From: Halalkalicoccus jeotgali B3
GTDB taxonomy: Archaea > Halobacteriota > Halobacteria > Halobacteriales > Halalkalicoccaceae
Assembly (NCBI RefSeq): GCF_000196895.1
Contig: NC_014297.1
Span: forward strand, 1 to 64,000
Direction of reading: 5' to 3'
Length of the DNA stretch: 64,000 bases
Under the pieces are notes generated by a model. That model did no database searches. It saw nothing but the letters and a program-made list of their open reading frames with translations, and had not been told where the DNA came from. The first letter of the stretch is position 1. Every line of letters begins with the position of its first letter. The translations under genes and the position numbers were made by a program. Below, piece after piece: positions 54,883 through 64,000 of this stretch.

Positions 54883-55671
54883 ATGTCACCGCCGGACGAC
54901 CGGGTTCGCTTTCTCGCGACCACCTCGAACCGTGTCTCTCTGCTGAGTGCCCTCGGCGACGGGCCGCTGCGCCCCGCCGAACTCGTCGAGCGCCTCGACC
55001 TCTCGCGTTCGGCGACCCACCGCAACCTCAAGGACCTGGTCGATCTGGGCTGGGCCAGTCGGGTCGAAGGCGGCTATACGGACACGGTCGGGGGCCGACT
55101 CGTGCTCGGGGCCTACGAGGAACTGATCGCCACCGTCTCGCTCGTCGAGGAGTACGGCGAAAGCCTCGAACCGCTCGCGGAGGCCGGCATGTCCCTGTCG
55201 CCGTCAGTCCTCGAGAGCGCGACCGTCGTCACGGCCACCCAGGGCGATCCCCACGCCCCGCTTCGCTACTACACCGAGCGCGTTCGCGAACTCGATCCCT
55301 CGCGGTTCCTCGGCATCGTGCCGGTCGTCAGTCCGCTGTTCAACGAGGCCCACCGGTCGCTGCTCGATGCGGGTGCGGAGGGCGAACTCGTGTTGGATTC
55401 GGCGGCGCTGTCGGCCTCGAAACACGACTACGGAACCGAGTTCGACGACGCCGTGGCGACCGAGGAACTCGTCGTATACGCCCATCCCAACTCCTTTTCG
55501 TTCGGCCTCTCGATTGTCGGCCAGCGGGTGTTTCTTGGCGCCTATGAGGCGGGGCAGTTCGTCGCCTGCTTCGAGTGGGGCGACCCCGACGTCCGCGAGG
55601 AGGCGTTGGTCGCCTACGAGACCCACCGGACCGCGGCCCGCGAGGTCGACGCGACGGCGCTACCCTCGTAG
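54883..55671 (+). CDS. HTH transcriptional regulator, FilR1/DUF1724 type
   Basis: 262-residue regulator. The N-terminal winged helix-turn-helix contains [19 protein letters not shown] and [20 protein letters not shown] (about 35-54). The C-terminal half ([33 protein letters not shown]) matches the FilR1-like sensor domain seen in many archaeal regulators. It may bind a small molecule and act as repressor or activator; the target is unknown. TATAGC-like sequence near 54836 and the spacing suggest a separate transcript from the peptidase gene. Confidence 0.85.
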   Translation: MSPPDDRVRFLATTSNRVSLLSALGDGPLRPAELVERLDLSRSATHRNLKDLVDLGWASRVEGGYTDTVGGRLVLGAYEELIATVSLVEEYGESLEPLAEAGMSLSPSVLESATVVTATQGDPHAPLRYYTERVRELDPSRFLGIVPVVSPLFNEAHRSLLDAGAEGELVLDSAALSASKHDYGTEFDDAVATEELVVYAHPNSFSFGLSIVGQRVFLGAYEAGQFVACFEWGDPDVREEALVAYETHRTAAREVDATALPS

Positions 55672-55900
55672 GTGTCCGACGGCGTGGGACATGTACCGGA
55701 AGGTAGCTATAGGGGTCATCGGTCCGTTCGCCCGGATGTGGGCCGGCCGGCGTGCCGGATCGGCGGTGTCCCTGACGACGCACCCGGATGGCCCAATACC
55801 CCCCTGCGCTCGTGGTCGCACCGCCGATCCACGCTCCTGCTTTCGACGGTCAATCGACCGACACGGAAGACCTATTCGCCGCCAGCGGCTCATTCGATCC
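55672..55900. other. Intergenic region, nothing recognised
   Basis: 229 bp between the HTH regulator and hisI. An open frame runs into hisI in phase, but its residues are basic and unlike the hisI family, so the ATG at 55901 is preferred. CTATAGG (about 55708-55714) is the only TATA-like element. No RNA is seen. Confidence 0.4.
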
Positions 55901-56269
55901 ATGAGCGACGCACCCGACGTGGAGTTCGACGACCGGGGGCTGGTACCCGTGATCGCTCAGGACGCCGGGACCGGGGACGTCCTGATGCTCGCGTACGCGA
56001 ACCACGAGGCCCTCGAACGGACCCGCGAAACCGACCGCGCCCACTACTACTCGCGCAGCCGCGGGCAACTCTGGGAGAAGGGCGCGACCAGCGGTCACAC
56101 ACAGTCGGTCCGCGAGATCCGCGTCGACTGCGACGGCGACACCCTGCTGTATCTCGTCGATCAGGAGGGCGGGGCCTGTCACACCGGCCACCGCACGTGT
56201 TTCTACCGGACCGTCGAGGGCGAGCACGTCGGCCGGGAGGAGTTCGATCCCGACGACGTGTATGACTGA
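55901..56269 (+). CDS. hisI: Phosphoribosyl-AMP cyclohydrolase
   Basis: Third step of histidine synthesis, opening the adenine ring of PR-AMP. The 122-residue stand-alone HisI has [13 protein letters not shown], the metal motif [10 protein letters not shown] and the zinc ligands in [10 protein letters not shown] (about 94-103). It lacks the HisE domain fused in many bacteria. The next gene overlaps by 8 bp and may be co-transcribed. Confidence 0.95.
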   Translation: MSDAPDVEFDDRGLVPVIAQDAGTGDVLMLAYANHEALERTRETDRAHYYSRSRGQLWEKGATSGHTQSVREIRVDCDGDTLLYLVDQEGGACHTGHRTCFYRTVEGEHVGREEFDPDDVYD

Positions 56270-57389
56270 GCGCGATCCCGAATCCCGGCTGGCCGACGCC
56301 TACGACCGCCACGAGGCCGCCAGCGCGGCCGTCGAGGAGATCGGCGAGGACGAACTCCGGCGACTGGACCGCGCCCACGAGCGCCTGCGGGAGCTGTTCG
56401 AGCGCTACGAGGGGCGAGCGACCGGAACGGGCGACTTCGCGGGGTTCATCGAGTTCCAGAGCGGGCTCGAAGCGGTCGTCTCGGGGCTCCCCGACGACCT
56501 CGCCCACCGCGAGGCCTTCGAGGCCGTCGAGGACGCCTTCGATAAGCGCCGGTTGGGCGAGGGGGATTTCGAGCGCGCCCGCGAGGTGCTCGCACCGGTC
56601 GCCGAGGACTGCGAGCGCCTCAAGAAGCGCGCGAGCGCCCGCGAAGAGCTGCGCGACGCCCGCCGGGCCGTCGAGGCCCGCATCGCGACCCTCGGGAGCG
56701 AGATCGCCGAGTACGACCGTCTGCTCGCGCTCGCGGACGTCGACCTCGACGCCCCGGTCGCGGACCTCCGGGTCCCGATCGAGGGGTACAACGGGGCGAT
56801 CGCACGTGATTTCGCGGACTACCTCGAACGGGCGAGCGCACGGGAGGTCGTCTCACTGCTCGATCGGGCCGAGCACTACCCGCTGGTCGAGACCCCCACC
56901 CTCCCGGCGGACGTGCGGGCGTACGTCGCACGCGCCGACGCAGGGACCGAGCCGATCCCGACGCTGCTCGAATACGCCGGGTACTCGCGCTCGAAGCTGG
57001 ATCACTACGTCGCGGACGCCGACGCGCTCAAGCGGGCGATCGCTACCCAGCGGACGGCCATCGAGCGTGTCGACGCGAGCGCGTTCCAACTGGCCTGGCC
57101 CCCCCGTCCCGCCGGGGAGCTTCGCTTTCGCCTGCGCGAGCTCCGGGCGGTGATCGCGCGTGTCGCAACCGAGGAGACGATCGCCCGGCTCCGGGAGGTC
57201 CGGGCGCTCGCCCGCGATCCGGAGTACGAGCGCCTGCAGCGGGCCGCCCGGGCCCGAGAGGCGCTCGGGCCCGGGGAGCGCGAGCGCCTCGAAAGCGGGG
57301 CGATCGAAGCCGACAGGGACGGGGCGATCGATGAGCGAAAGAGACTGCGCGAGGCCCTGGGACGCTACGCGCCGACGATGTCGTCCTGA
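56262..57389 (+). CDS. Haloarchaeal coiled-coil protein of unknown function
   Basis: 375-residue protein, almost wholly helical and rich in Ala, Arg and Glu. Long heptad-like segments (for example 40-70 and 100-150) predict coiled coils, with a more globular part between about 175 and 270 ([20 protein letters not shown]). No nucleotide-binding or catalytic motif is seen. It overlaps hisI by 8 bp, so translation is probably coupled, though a role in histidine synthesis is not implied. It overlaps the convergent globin gene by 25 bp. Confidence 0.75.
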   Translation: MTERDPESRLADAYDRHEAASAAVEEIGEDELRRLDRAHERLRELFERYEGRATGTGDFAGFIEFQSGLEAVVSGLPDDLAHREAFEAVEDAFDKRRLGEGDFERAREVLAPVAEDCERLKKRASAREELRDARRAVEARIATLGSEIAEYDRLLALADVDLDAPVADLRVPIEGYNGAIARDFADYLERASAREVVSLLDRAEHYPLVETPTLPADVRAYVARADAGTEPIPTLLEYAGYSRSKLDHYVADADALKRAIATQRTAIERVDASAFQLAWPPRPAGELRFRLRELRAVIARVATEETIARLREVRALARDPEYERLQRAARAREALGPGERERLESGAIEADRDGAIDERKRLREALGRYAPTMSS

Positions 57390-57727
57390 TAGCTCGCGAT
57401 CTCGGTCATGACGGCCTCGCGGTCGTCGGCGGGGACGTCGAAGTCCTTCAGGGCCGTGTTGAGGTGCTTCGCGATCGCGTCGAACTCCTCGGGTGTGATT
57501 CCCATCCCTTCGTGGGCCGCCCGCATGTCCTCGCCGGTGTACTGGACGGGGCCGCCGGTCACGGAGCTGATGAACTGCGTCTGGTGGGCGATCTGTCGTT
57601 GCATGTCGACGTCCTCGAAGTAGCTATTGACGAGCTCGTCGTCCATGACATAGCCGTAGAACTGATCGACGACGGCTTCGATCGAGTCCTCGCCACCGAG
57701 CCGATCGTAGAGCGTTTCCTCTGGCAT
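57365..57727 (-). CDS. Group I truncated haemoglobin
   Basis: 120-residue 2-on-2 globin. LYDRLGGEDSIEAVVDQFY carries the family N-terminus, the B-helix tyrosine (Y24) and the GG turn; MRAAHEGMGIT gives the proximal histidine (H72). QFISSVTGGPVQYTG fits the E-F region. These proteins bind oxygen, nitric oxide or nitrite. Such a gene could link to nitrosative stress, but no nitrite or NO enzyme is adjacent. It is divergent from nothing; its start at 57727 is the only sensible one. Confidence 0.9.
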   Translation of the reverse strand: MPEETLYDRLGGEDSIEAVVDQFYGYVMDDELVNSYFEDVDMQRQIAHQTQFISSVTGGPVQYTGEDMRAAHEGMGITPEEFDAIAKHLNTALKDFDVPADDREAVMTEIASYQDDIVGA

Positions 57728-57780
57728 ACGGTTTCGTGCTCACGGCCCGGCAGTATAACGTATGGGCCGAACAGGTTCGG

Positions 57781-59148
57781 TCACTTGGCGTCGTCCCGGG
57801 CCGCCTCGGCGGCGTCGTAGAGTCGCGCGGCCAGTTCCTCGGCGCGCTCTCGCCCGCGGGCCTCCGCGTAGATCCGGATGACGGGCTCGGTCCCGCTGGG
57901 CCGGGCGAGCACCCAGCCGTCGCCGTAGTCGAGGCGGACGCCGTCGGTGGTGTTTCGATCGGCGGCCTCGCTTTCGGCGACCCGGTCGACGGCCTCGAGC
58001 ATCGCCTCGCGTTGCTCGCGGGTCTCGTAGGTGAGTTTCAACCGGACGTTGCAGTAGTCCCCGAAGGGCGCGACCAGTTCGCTCGCGGGTCGATCGGCCA
58101 GCAGTTCGAGAAACCGGGCGGCGATGTAGGCTCCGTCGCGTACGAGGCTATACTCGGGGAAGTAGATCCCGCCGTTGCCCTCGCCGGCGACCGGTACCGA
58201 GACCCCCTCAGCCTGCAGTTGCTGGATCCGGCTGGTGATATACGTGCTTCCGATGGGGGTCAGTTCGAGGTCCGCGCCCGTACGCTCGCAGACGTCGACC
58301 AGCCGCTGGGAGACGTTGACCGCGGCGACGGTGGCGTCCCGGGGTCCGAGTTCCGCGTCCGCAAGCGCCGCCAGCGCCGCGTCGCCCTCGATGTAGCGAC
58401 CCGTTTCGTCGAAGAAGATCGCCCGGTCGCCGTCGCCGTCGTGGGCGATTCCGACGTCGGCGTCGGTCGTGGCGACGAGCCGACCCAGATCCTCGAGGTT
58501 CGTCTCGACGGGCTCGGGGTCCCGGCCGGGAAACCGGCCGTCGGGTTGGGCGTTGACGGTCAGGACCCGACAACCGAGTTCTCGAAACAGTCGCGGGCTG
58601 GTCAGCGAGGCCGCGCCGTGGCCGGGGTCGATCGCGACTGTGAGGTCGGCGTCGGCGATCTTCTCGCGGTCGGCCGCCTCGCGGACGCCCTCGACGTACT
58701 GGCGGGTGGCGTCCTCGACGGCGAACTCGTCGCCCGTCCTCGACCACGAGCGCGCGCCGTCGATCTCCGAGAGAAAGGCCTCCTCGACGACCTCGAGTTC
58801 CGAGACCGAGAGTTCGGTCCCGCTGGCACCGATGAGCTTGATGCCGTTGTACTCGGGCGGGTTGTGCGAGGCGGTGATCATCACCGTCGGCATCCCCTCG
58901 CGGGCGGCATACGCCTGTGCGCCCGGCGTGGGGATCACGCCCAGCCGGTGAACGTCACAGCCGACGCTCTGGAGACCGCTTACGGCGGCGTTTTCGAGCA
59001 TGCGTCCGGTCGAGCGCGTATCGCGGGCGACGGCCATACAGGGGGCCTCTAGGACCGTTCCGGCGGCCGCGACGACCTGCAGGACGAACGCGGGCGTGAT
59101 CTCCTCGTTGGCAACCCCGCGCGTCCCACTCGATCCGAACACGTCCAT
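57781..59148 (-). CDS. Phosphohexomutase (phosphoglucosamine/phosphomannomutase, GlmM-like)
   Basis: 455-residue alpha-D-phosphohexomutase. Phosphoserine motif TASHNPPEYNGIK with S94, magnesium loop DGDGDRAIF, sugar loop GEGNGGIYFPEY and phosphate-binding RPSGTEPVIR are in the usual order of four domains. Interconverts hexose 1- and 6-phosphates, probably for glucosamine or mannose donors of glycoprotein synthesis. The Met at 59148 begins the family N-terminus MDVFGSSGTRG; the longer frame adds 16 residues. It is divergent from the beta-propeller gene. Confidence 0.92.
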   Translation of the reverse strand: MDVFGSSGTRGVANEEITPAFVLQVVAAAGTVLEAPCMAVARDTRSTGRMLENAAVSGLQSVGCDVHRLGVIPTPGAQAYAAREGMPTVMITASHNPPEYNGIKLIGASGTELSVSELEVVEEAFLSEIDGARSWSRTGDEFAVEDATRQYVEGVREAADREKIADADLTVAIDPGHGAASLTSPRLFRELGCRVLTVNAQPDGRFPGRDPEPVETNLEDLGRLVATTDADVGIAHDGDGDRAIFFDETGRYIEGDAALAALADAELGPRDATVAAVNVSQRLVDVCERTGADLELTPIGSTYITSRIQQLQAEGVSVPVAGEGNGGIYFPEYSLVRDGAYIAARFLELLADRPASELVAPFGDYCNVRLKLTYETREQREAMLEAVDRVAESEAADRNTTDGVRLDYGDGWVLARPSGTEPVIRIYAEARGRERAEELAARLYDAAEAARDDAK

Positions 59149-59223
59149 CGCCTGACTCTGGGGAGCGACGGGGCAAATGGATTCCGGAACAGCCATTTCA
59201 CGCCCGCGGACGAACTAGCGAGT

Positions 59224-59988
59224 ATGAGCACGATCGAGGAAAAGCGCGTCTACGCCGACAAAAGCGCCGAGAGCCGCGTGTATCTCGCGAGCGACCTCGG
59301 GGTCGTGCGCGTCTCGGTGTCCGGGAACCTGATCGGGAACTTCGGCATCAAGCAGCGCTGTGTGGCCCGCGACCTCGCGTGGATCGACGGACTGGTGGTC
59401 GCCACCGACGAGGACGTGTTGCTCGGCGGTGAACCGACCGGGTTCGGCACCGCCCTCGCCGTCGGCGGGACCGAGAGCCCGATCGCCGCCTCTCCCGAGG
59501 GACGGATCGCCCGGTACGAGGGCGGCGAGTGGAGCGATCTGGGCACCCTTGCGGGGATCCGGGCGGCCGACGGCGACCTGCTCGCGACCGCCGACGGGGT
59601 GTATCGCGCCGACGGCGAGCTCACGCACGTCGGTCTAGAGGGCGCGAACGACGTCTCGACGTCCGGTACCCCGCTCGCGGCAACTGATACGGGACTCTAC
59701 CGGCTCGGTAACGGCTGGATGCGTGATCTGGACGGAGTGTTCGACCGGGTCTCGGGGGTCGGCGCGCCGGGCGAACTCGCCCTAGGAGCCGCGCTCGCAG
59801 ACGACACACTCTCCCTCTACGACGGCGAGTGGCGCGAACGCGAGACGCCCGAACCGCTCGCAGCGGCGGCGGTCGGGGAGGCGGTCTACGGCGCAACGGA
59901 CGAGGGAACGCTGTACGTCGACGCGGGCGACGGCTGGCGCTCGCAGGCGCTAGGCGTTTCGGGTGTGCGGGCGCTGCTCGTCGCCTAA
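59224..59988 (+). CDS. HVO_0234-type beta-propeller protein
   Basis: 254-residue protein with short repeated blades (DLGVVRVSVSG, DEDVLLGG, DTGLYRLGNGW, DEGTLYVDAGDGW), consistent with a beta-propeller. It matches my memory of the haloarchaeal HVO_0234 family, but its role is unknown. It has no signal peptide. The PRPP synthetase gene follows 38 bp later and they may form an operon. Confidence 0.8.
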   Translation: MSTIEEKRVYADKSAESRVYLASDLGVVRVSVSGNLIGNFGIKQRCVARDLAWIDGLVVATDEDVLLGGEPTGFGTALAVGGTESPIAASPEGRIARYEGGEWSDLGTLAGIRAADGDLLATADGVYRADGELTHVGLEGANDVSTSGTPLAATDTGLYRLGNGWMRDLDGVFDRVSGVGAPGELALGAALADDTLSLYDGEWRERETPEPLAAAAVGEAVYGATDEGTLYVDAGDGWRSQALGVSGVRALLVA

Positions 59989-60026
59989 CCGAAAACGGGT
60001 TTAGCGCGCCCGGTGCATCCACGGAT

Positions 60027-60875
60027 ATGATCGTACCCGGTTCGTCCTCACAGTCGCTCGCGGCCGCACTGGCGAGCGAACTCGACCGGCCGCTTGCGCC
60101 CGTCGAGTTCGAGCGCTTTCCCGACGGCGAACTACTCGCCGCCACACCCGAGGTCGAGACCGGTTCCGCGGTGATCGTCGCCTCGACGACCACCAGCGAC
60201 GCCCACCTCGAACTGCTCCAGCTACAGGACGCGCTGCGCGAGAGCGGCGTTTCGGAGATCACGACCGTGCTACCGTACATGGGGTATGCCCGCCAGGACA
60301 GCGCCTTCGAGCCGGGCCAGCCCGTCTCCGTACGCGCAGTCGCCCGCGCGGTGAGCACCGGCACCGATCGCGTGCTGACGGTCTCGCCCCACGAGGAATC
60401 GGTCCTCGAACACTTCTCCGTGCCCGCGGAGGCGGTCGACGGCGCGGGCGTGCTCGCCGACCCGCTGCCCGAACTCACCGATCCCGTCTTCCTCTCGCCC
60501 GACGCGGGAGCGATCGGGATCGCCGAAACGGTGCGGGAGAGCTACGGCGAGGGCGAGGTCGACTACTTCGAGAAGGTCCGCCACTCGGGCAGCGAGGTCG
60601 AGATCACGCCCAGCGACGTCGCGGTCGACGGGCGGGACGTGGTGATCGCCGACGACATCGTCGCGACGGGCTCGACGATGAGCGGGGCGATCGCCGCGCT
60701 CGAGGCGCCAAGACGGGTGTTCGTGACCTGCGTCCATCCGATGCTCGCGGCCAACGCCAGAACGAAGCTCGCGCGGGCGGGCGTCGAACGGGTGTATGGA
60801 ACCGACACGATCGAGCGCGCCGAGAGCGAGGTCAGCGTCGCGCCCGCGCTGGCGGAAGCGATCCGCTCACGCTAA
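60027..60875 (+). CDS. prs: Ribose-phosphate pyrophosphokinase
   Basis: Makes PRPP from ribose 5-phosphate and ATP, feeding histidine, tryptophan, purine and pyrimidine synthesis. 282 residues, shorter than bacterial enzymes, as in archaea. ATP-loop FERFPDGE (about 33-40), MGYARQDSAFEPGQP, HEESVLEHF and the PRPP-binding loop DDIVATGSTM (about 209-218) are present. The start at 60027 matches homologues; the frame open upstream overlaps the propeller gene. It ends 9 bp inside the convergent ileS. Confidence 0.95.
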   Translation: MIVPGSSSQSLAAALASELDRPLAPVEFERFPDGELLAATPEVETGSAVIVASTTTSDAHLELLQLQDALRESGVSEITTVLPYMGYARQDSAFEPGQPVSVRAVARAVSTGTDRVLTVSPHEESVLEHFSVPAEAVDGAGVLADPLPELTDPVFLSPDAGAIGIAETVRESYGEGEVDYFEKVRHSGSEVEITPSDVAVDGRDVVIADDIVATGSTMSGAIAALEAPRRVFVTCVHPMLAANARTKLARAGVERVYGTDTIERAESEVSVAPALAEAIRSR

Positions 60876-63800
60876 TTCGATCGCGATCCCCATCGCCACA
60901 CCCTCGACGTCCCACTCGCGGCGATAGCCGTCCTCGACCGCCCCGAGTTCCTCGGCGCGGACCTCCTCCGTGATCAACCCTTCGTGCTCGCTCACGAGCC
61001 CCGAGACCCGGTCGTCTGCGATATCGAGGTCGAGGCGGATCGGGGCGTCGAGGGGCAGGTCGAGTTCCTTTCGCATCTCCTGGACCCTCCTGATGACCTC
61101 GCGGGCGTAGCCCTCGCTTTCGATGTCCTCGGTGAGTTCGGTGTCGACGTAGACGACTCCTAACCCGTTGCCCTCGATCGTGACCTGCGAGCCCGAGAGT
61201 TCCTCGGGGGTCTCCTCGACGAACTCGACCATCTCGTCGGTCAGCTCGACGTCCTCGCCGAGCGCCGTCGAGACGGTAGCCGAGAGCGCCTCCAGGGAGG
61301 GTTCCTCGATGCGAGCCTCGTTGAGCGCTCCCATGACGTCCCCTGCCCGATCGCCGAACGCCGGTCCGAGCACGCTCATGTCGGCGTGGGCGCTGTAAGC
61401 CAGTTCCTCAAAGCGCTCGTCGGAGGCGACGACGCGAACCTCGCGGGCGTTGAGGCGCTCCTCCAAGAGCGCCCCCTGGCGGCCGACGGCTTCGGCGAGG
61501 CGGTCGTCGCCCGCCGCGACCACCACGCGGGTGACGGGCCAGCGGAGCTTGCGTTCTGCCTGCTGGCGGGCGTTCGAGCCGGCCTCCTCGACGGCTCGGA
61601 CCAGCTCGATGTCGGTTTCGAGCTGCTCGTCGGTCCAGTACTCCTCGACCTCGGGCCATGCGAGCATATGGACGGTGTCGTGGCCCCGATCACCAGTGAG
61701 CGCGCCGTAGATCTCCTCGGTGATGAAGGGGGCATAGGGCGCCAGCAGCGCACAGACCTGCCGGAGGACGTGATACAGCGTGGCGTACGCGGCGTTCTTC
61801 GAGGGGCTGTCCTCCTCGTCCCACATGCGCTCGCGGACGACCTGGATGTAGAACCTCGAAACGTCCTCGACGACGAACTCCATCAGCGCCGAGAGCGCTT
61901 GGTCCTGGCGGAACTCGTCCCACGCGGCGGTCATCTCGCGGGTCACGGTCTGGAGACGTGCAAGGATCCATTCGTCGACGAGTTCGAGGTCCGAATCGAC
62001 GGCGTCGAGGTCGGTCTCTTCGGGATCGAACCCGTCCATGCGCATATACGGCAGCGGGAACCGGAAGACGTTCCAGAGGATGTTGAGATTACGTTCCATC
62101 GTCGCCATCTCGTCCCACGAAAAGCGCATGTCCTCGCCCTGAGGGTTGACCGAGAGCAAGAACAGCCGCATCGCATCGGAGCCGTGGCGCTGGATCGCCT
62201 CGTGGGGCTGGACGACGTTGCCGACCGATTTGGACATCTTTTTGCCCTCGCTGTCGTTGGCGAAACCGTGCATCAACACCTCGTCGTAGGGCACCTCCCC
62301 GAGCGCGGCGGTACCCATTCCCAACTGTGACCAGAACCACCCGCGGGTCTGGTCGTGAGCCTCCATGATCAGGTCGGCGGGCCACAGCTCGTCGAACTCC
62401 TCTTCTTTGCCGGGGTAGTCGAGGGTACCCCACGACGCGACCGAGGAGTCGAGCCAGACGTCGAAGACGTCGGGGACGCGCTCGTAGGTGGTGTCGCCCT
62501 CAGTGATCGTCAGCTCGTCGACGGTCGGGCGGTGGAGGTCGACCTCCTCGGGATCGACGTCTCGGTCCACGCGCTCAGCGAGTTCCTCCCGGGAGCCGAT
62601 CACGATCACGTCGTCCATCTCGCCCGACCAGTCCTCGGGAACCCAGATCGGGATCGGGATCCCCCAGTAGCGCTGTCGTGAGACGTTCCAATCGGGGGCA
62701 TTCTCGACGAAGTCCCTGAACCTGTTGTCCCGTGCCCACTGGGGGTGCCACTCGCTGTCCTCGATGTTGGCGAGCAGCTCGTCCTTGACGTCGGTGATCG
62801 TGATGAACCACTGGTCGGTCGCCATCTGCAAAATGGGGGTATCACACCGCCAACAGTGGCCGTACGAGTGCGTCAGCGTTCCGGAGGCGACGAGCAGGCC
62901 CTTCTCCTCTAAGTCGGCCGTGATCTCCTCGTCGGCCTCTTTGACGAACTGTCCCTCGTACTTGCCGCCCTCGGAGGTATAAACGCCGTCGCCGGCGATC
63001 GGGCAGAAGACGGGCAGACCGAGTTCGGTACCGCGCTCGAAGTCGACCTCACCGTGGCCGGGCGCGGAATGCACCAGCCCGGTGTCCTCGGCCTCGACGT
63101 AGTCGGCGTGGTACACTTCTCGGGTGCCCTCGCTGTCGGGGTTTGCGGGAACCTCCTCGGCGAGGGGGTGCTCGTACTCCCAGCCGACCATTGTCGCGCC
63201 CGAAAGTTCCTCCTCGACCTCGTAGTCCTCGTAGCGTCCCTTCGAGAGGACGTTCTCGGCACAGTCGGCCGCGACGTAGAGGACGTCCTCCTCGCCGTCT
63301 CGGCGGGCACGAACCCGCTGGTAGGCCAGCTCCTCGTTGACGGCGACGAACTCGTTTGCCGGGATGGTCCAGGGCGTCGTCGTGTAGATGACGAGGCTGC
63401 CCTCGCGCTCCGTGAGGGGGAACTCGACGTAGACCGTGGGGTCCTCGCGGTCCTCGTACTCGACCTCGTTGTTCGCGATGGCGGTCTCACACCGGGGACA
63501 CTGGCTGATCGAGCGTTTCCCCTGATCGACTAATCCCCGGTCTGCGACCTGCGAGAAGCCCCACCAGGCGGCCTCCATATACTCCGGCGAGACCGTCCTG
63601 TAGGGGTTCTCCCAGTCCATCCAGACACCGAAAGACTTGAAGTCGTTCTGGAGACCCTCCAGTTGCTCGTCGGCGAAGGACTTGCACTCGGAAATGAAGT
63701 TCTCCATCCCGAACTCCTCGATGTCCTTCTTGTTCTCGAAGCCAAGGCGCTCTTCGACCTTCGTCTCGATGGGCAACCCGTGCATGTCATAGCCCGGCCG

Positions 63801-64000
63801 GTCGGTCACGTCGTGGCCACGCATTCGGATCTGGCGGATGTAGGCGTCCTTCAGGCTCTTGTTCCACGTCGTCCCCATGTGGGCCGCTCCCGACGTGTAC
63901 GGCGGGCCGTCGACGAAGAAGAAGGGCTCCTCGTCGGCGAACGCTTCTTTCGTTTTCTCGTAGGCGTCGACCGCCTCCCAGTAGTCGAACACCCGCTTTT
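60867..64000 (-). CDS. ileS: Isoleucyl-tRNA synthetase, N-terminus beyond window
   Basis: At least 1,044 residues of a class I synthetase charging tRNA-Ile. SGAAHMGTTWNK is the HIGH region, KKMSKSVGNVV the KMSKS loop, and GRDTPWTIPANEF-like TTTPWTIPANEF with SAPGHGEVDFE the editing domain. The C-terminal part has the tRNA-binding domains. The frame stays open through the window end: the GTG at 63992 is preceded by in-frame Lys-Arg codons, and the family N-terminus (about 20-25 residues) is missing. So the gene is partial here. Confidence 0.94.
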   Translation of the reverse strand, partial: KRVFDYWEAVDAYEKTKEAFADEEPFFFVDGPPYTSGAAHMGTTWNKSLKDAYIRQIRMRGHDVTDRPGYDMHGLPIETKVEERLGFENKKDIEEFGMENFISECKSFADEQLEGLQNDFKSFGVWMDWENPYRTVSPEYMEAAWWGFSQVADRGLVDQGKRSISQCPRCETAIANNEVEYEDREDPTVYVEFPLTEREGSLVIYTTTPWTIPANEFVAVNEELAYQRVRARRDGEEDVLYVAADCAENVLSKGRYEDYEVEEELSGATMVGWEYEHPLAEEVPANPDSEGTREVYHADYVEAEDTGLVHSAPGHGEVDFERGTELGLPVFCPIAGDGVYTSEGGKYEGQFVKEADEEITADLEEKGLLVASGTLTHSYGHCWRCDTPILQMATDQWFITITDVKDELLANIEDSEWHPQWARDNRFRDFVENAPDWNVSRQRYWGIPIPIWVPEDWSGEMDDVIVIGSREELAERVDRDVDPEEVDLHRPTVDELTITEGDTTYERVPDVFDVWLDSSVASWGTLDYPGKEEEFDELWPADLIMEAHDQTRGWFWSQLGMGTAALGEVPYDEVLMHGFANDSEGKKMSKSVGNVVQPHEAIQRHGSDAMRLFLLSVNPQGEDMRFSWDEMATMERNLNILWNVFRFPLPYMRMDGFDPEETDLDAVDSDLELVDEWILARLQTVTREMTAAWDEFRQDQALSALMEFVVEDVSRFYIQVVRERMWDEEDSPSKNAAYATLYHVLRQVCALLAPYAPFITEEIYGALTGDRGHDTVHMLAWPEVEEYWTDEQLETDIELVRAVEEAGSNARQQAERKLRWPVTRVVVAAGDDRLAEAVGRQGALLEERLNAREVRVVASDERFEELAYSAHADMSVLGPAFGDRAGDVMGALNEARIEEPSLEALSATVSTALGEDVELTDEMVEFVEETPEELSGSQVTIEGNGLGVVYVDTELTEDIESEGYAREVIRRVQEMRKELDLPLDAPIRLDLDIADDRVSGLVSEHEGLITEEVRAEELGAVEDGYRREWDVEGVAMGIAIELA

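Overview
This 64 kb window is chromosomal DNA from an extremely halophilic archaeon (class Halobacteria). The evidence is high GC, strongly acidic proteins, leaderless genes with TATA elements 25-30 bp before the start codon, Tat signals on exported proteins, and typical haloarchaeal genes (thermosome with GGM tail, MCM, Hel308-type helicase, EndA, MC1, plant-type 2Fe-2S ferredoxin). The ribosomal operon narrows the source: the 5S rRNA gene carries a 108-nt insertion after nucleotide 108. That size and place are known from Halococcus morrhuae, so a member of the Halococcus group is likely. No phage, integrase, transposase, CRISPR array or defence island was found; this is a housekeeping and metabolic region.

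Layout. 0-9 kb: stand-alone trpB, an SDR-cupin-FAH catabolic operon, a DUF502 membrane protein, a siroheme nitrite/sulfite reductase, several small unknowns and an M20 peptidase. 9.2-15.7 kb: tRNA-Lys (+), then a complete rRNA operon on the minus strand (promoters, 16S, tRNA-Ala, 23S, 5S with insertion, hairpin terminator, tRNA-Cys with its own TATA). Both processing stems are visible. 16-24 kb: MC1 chromatin protein, AbrB-like protein, pyrD, endA-trpS, a zinc-ribbon protein with a NucS-like N-domain, a HAD phosphatase and a Hel308/Sec63-type helicase. 24-32.5 kb: lipA, phoX and a four-gene 2-oxoacid dehydrogenase complex (E1a, E1b, E2, E3) whose E2 needs the lipoyl group made by LipA. 32.5-43 kb: orphan peptide-type binding lipoprotein, pheA, Tat-exported 5'-nucleotidase, GH37 trehalase and a five-gene NitT/TauT-type ABC operon. 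43-54 kb: leuS, ornithine cyclodeaminase homologue, thermosome, mcm behind a potentially structured leader, hisA and ferredoxin. 53.8-64 kb: prepilin peptidase, HTH regulator, hisI, coiled-coil protein, truncated globin, phosphohexomutase, beta-propeller protein, PRPP synthetase and ileS (cut by the window edge).

Links between genes: EndA is the nuclease that cuts the bulge-helix-bulge motifs expected in the rRNA stems. PhoX and the 5'-nucleotidase are both exported and suit phosphate scavenging. Prs supplies PRPP, and HisI and HisA act in histidine synthesis. Ferredoxin is a plausible electron donor for the siroheme reductase and acceptor in 2-oxoacid oxidation.

The most notable observations are the 5S insertion, the structured stretch and 18-codon ORF before mcm, palindromic rRNA promoter elements with a copy in the 16S-23S spacer, an intrinsic-type terminator behind 5S, a nuclease-less NucS-like zinc protein, an SDR without its catalytic Tyr/Lys, and several membrane or acidic micro-proteins of 26-59 residues. 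I did not find a clearly new multi-gene system.
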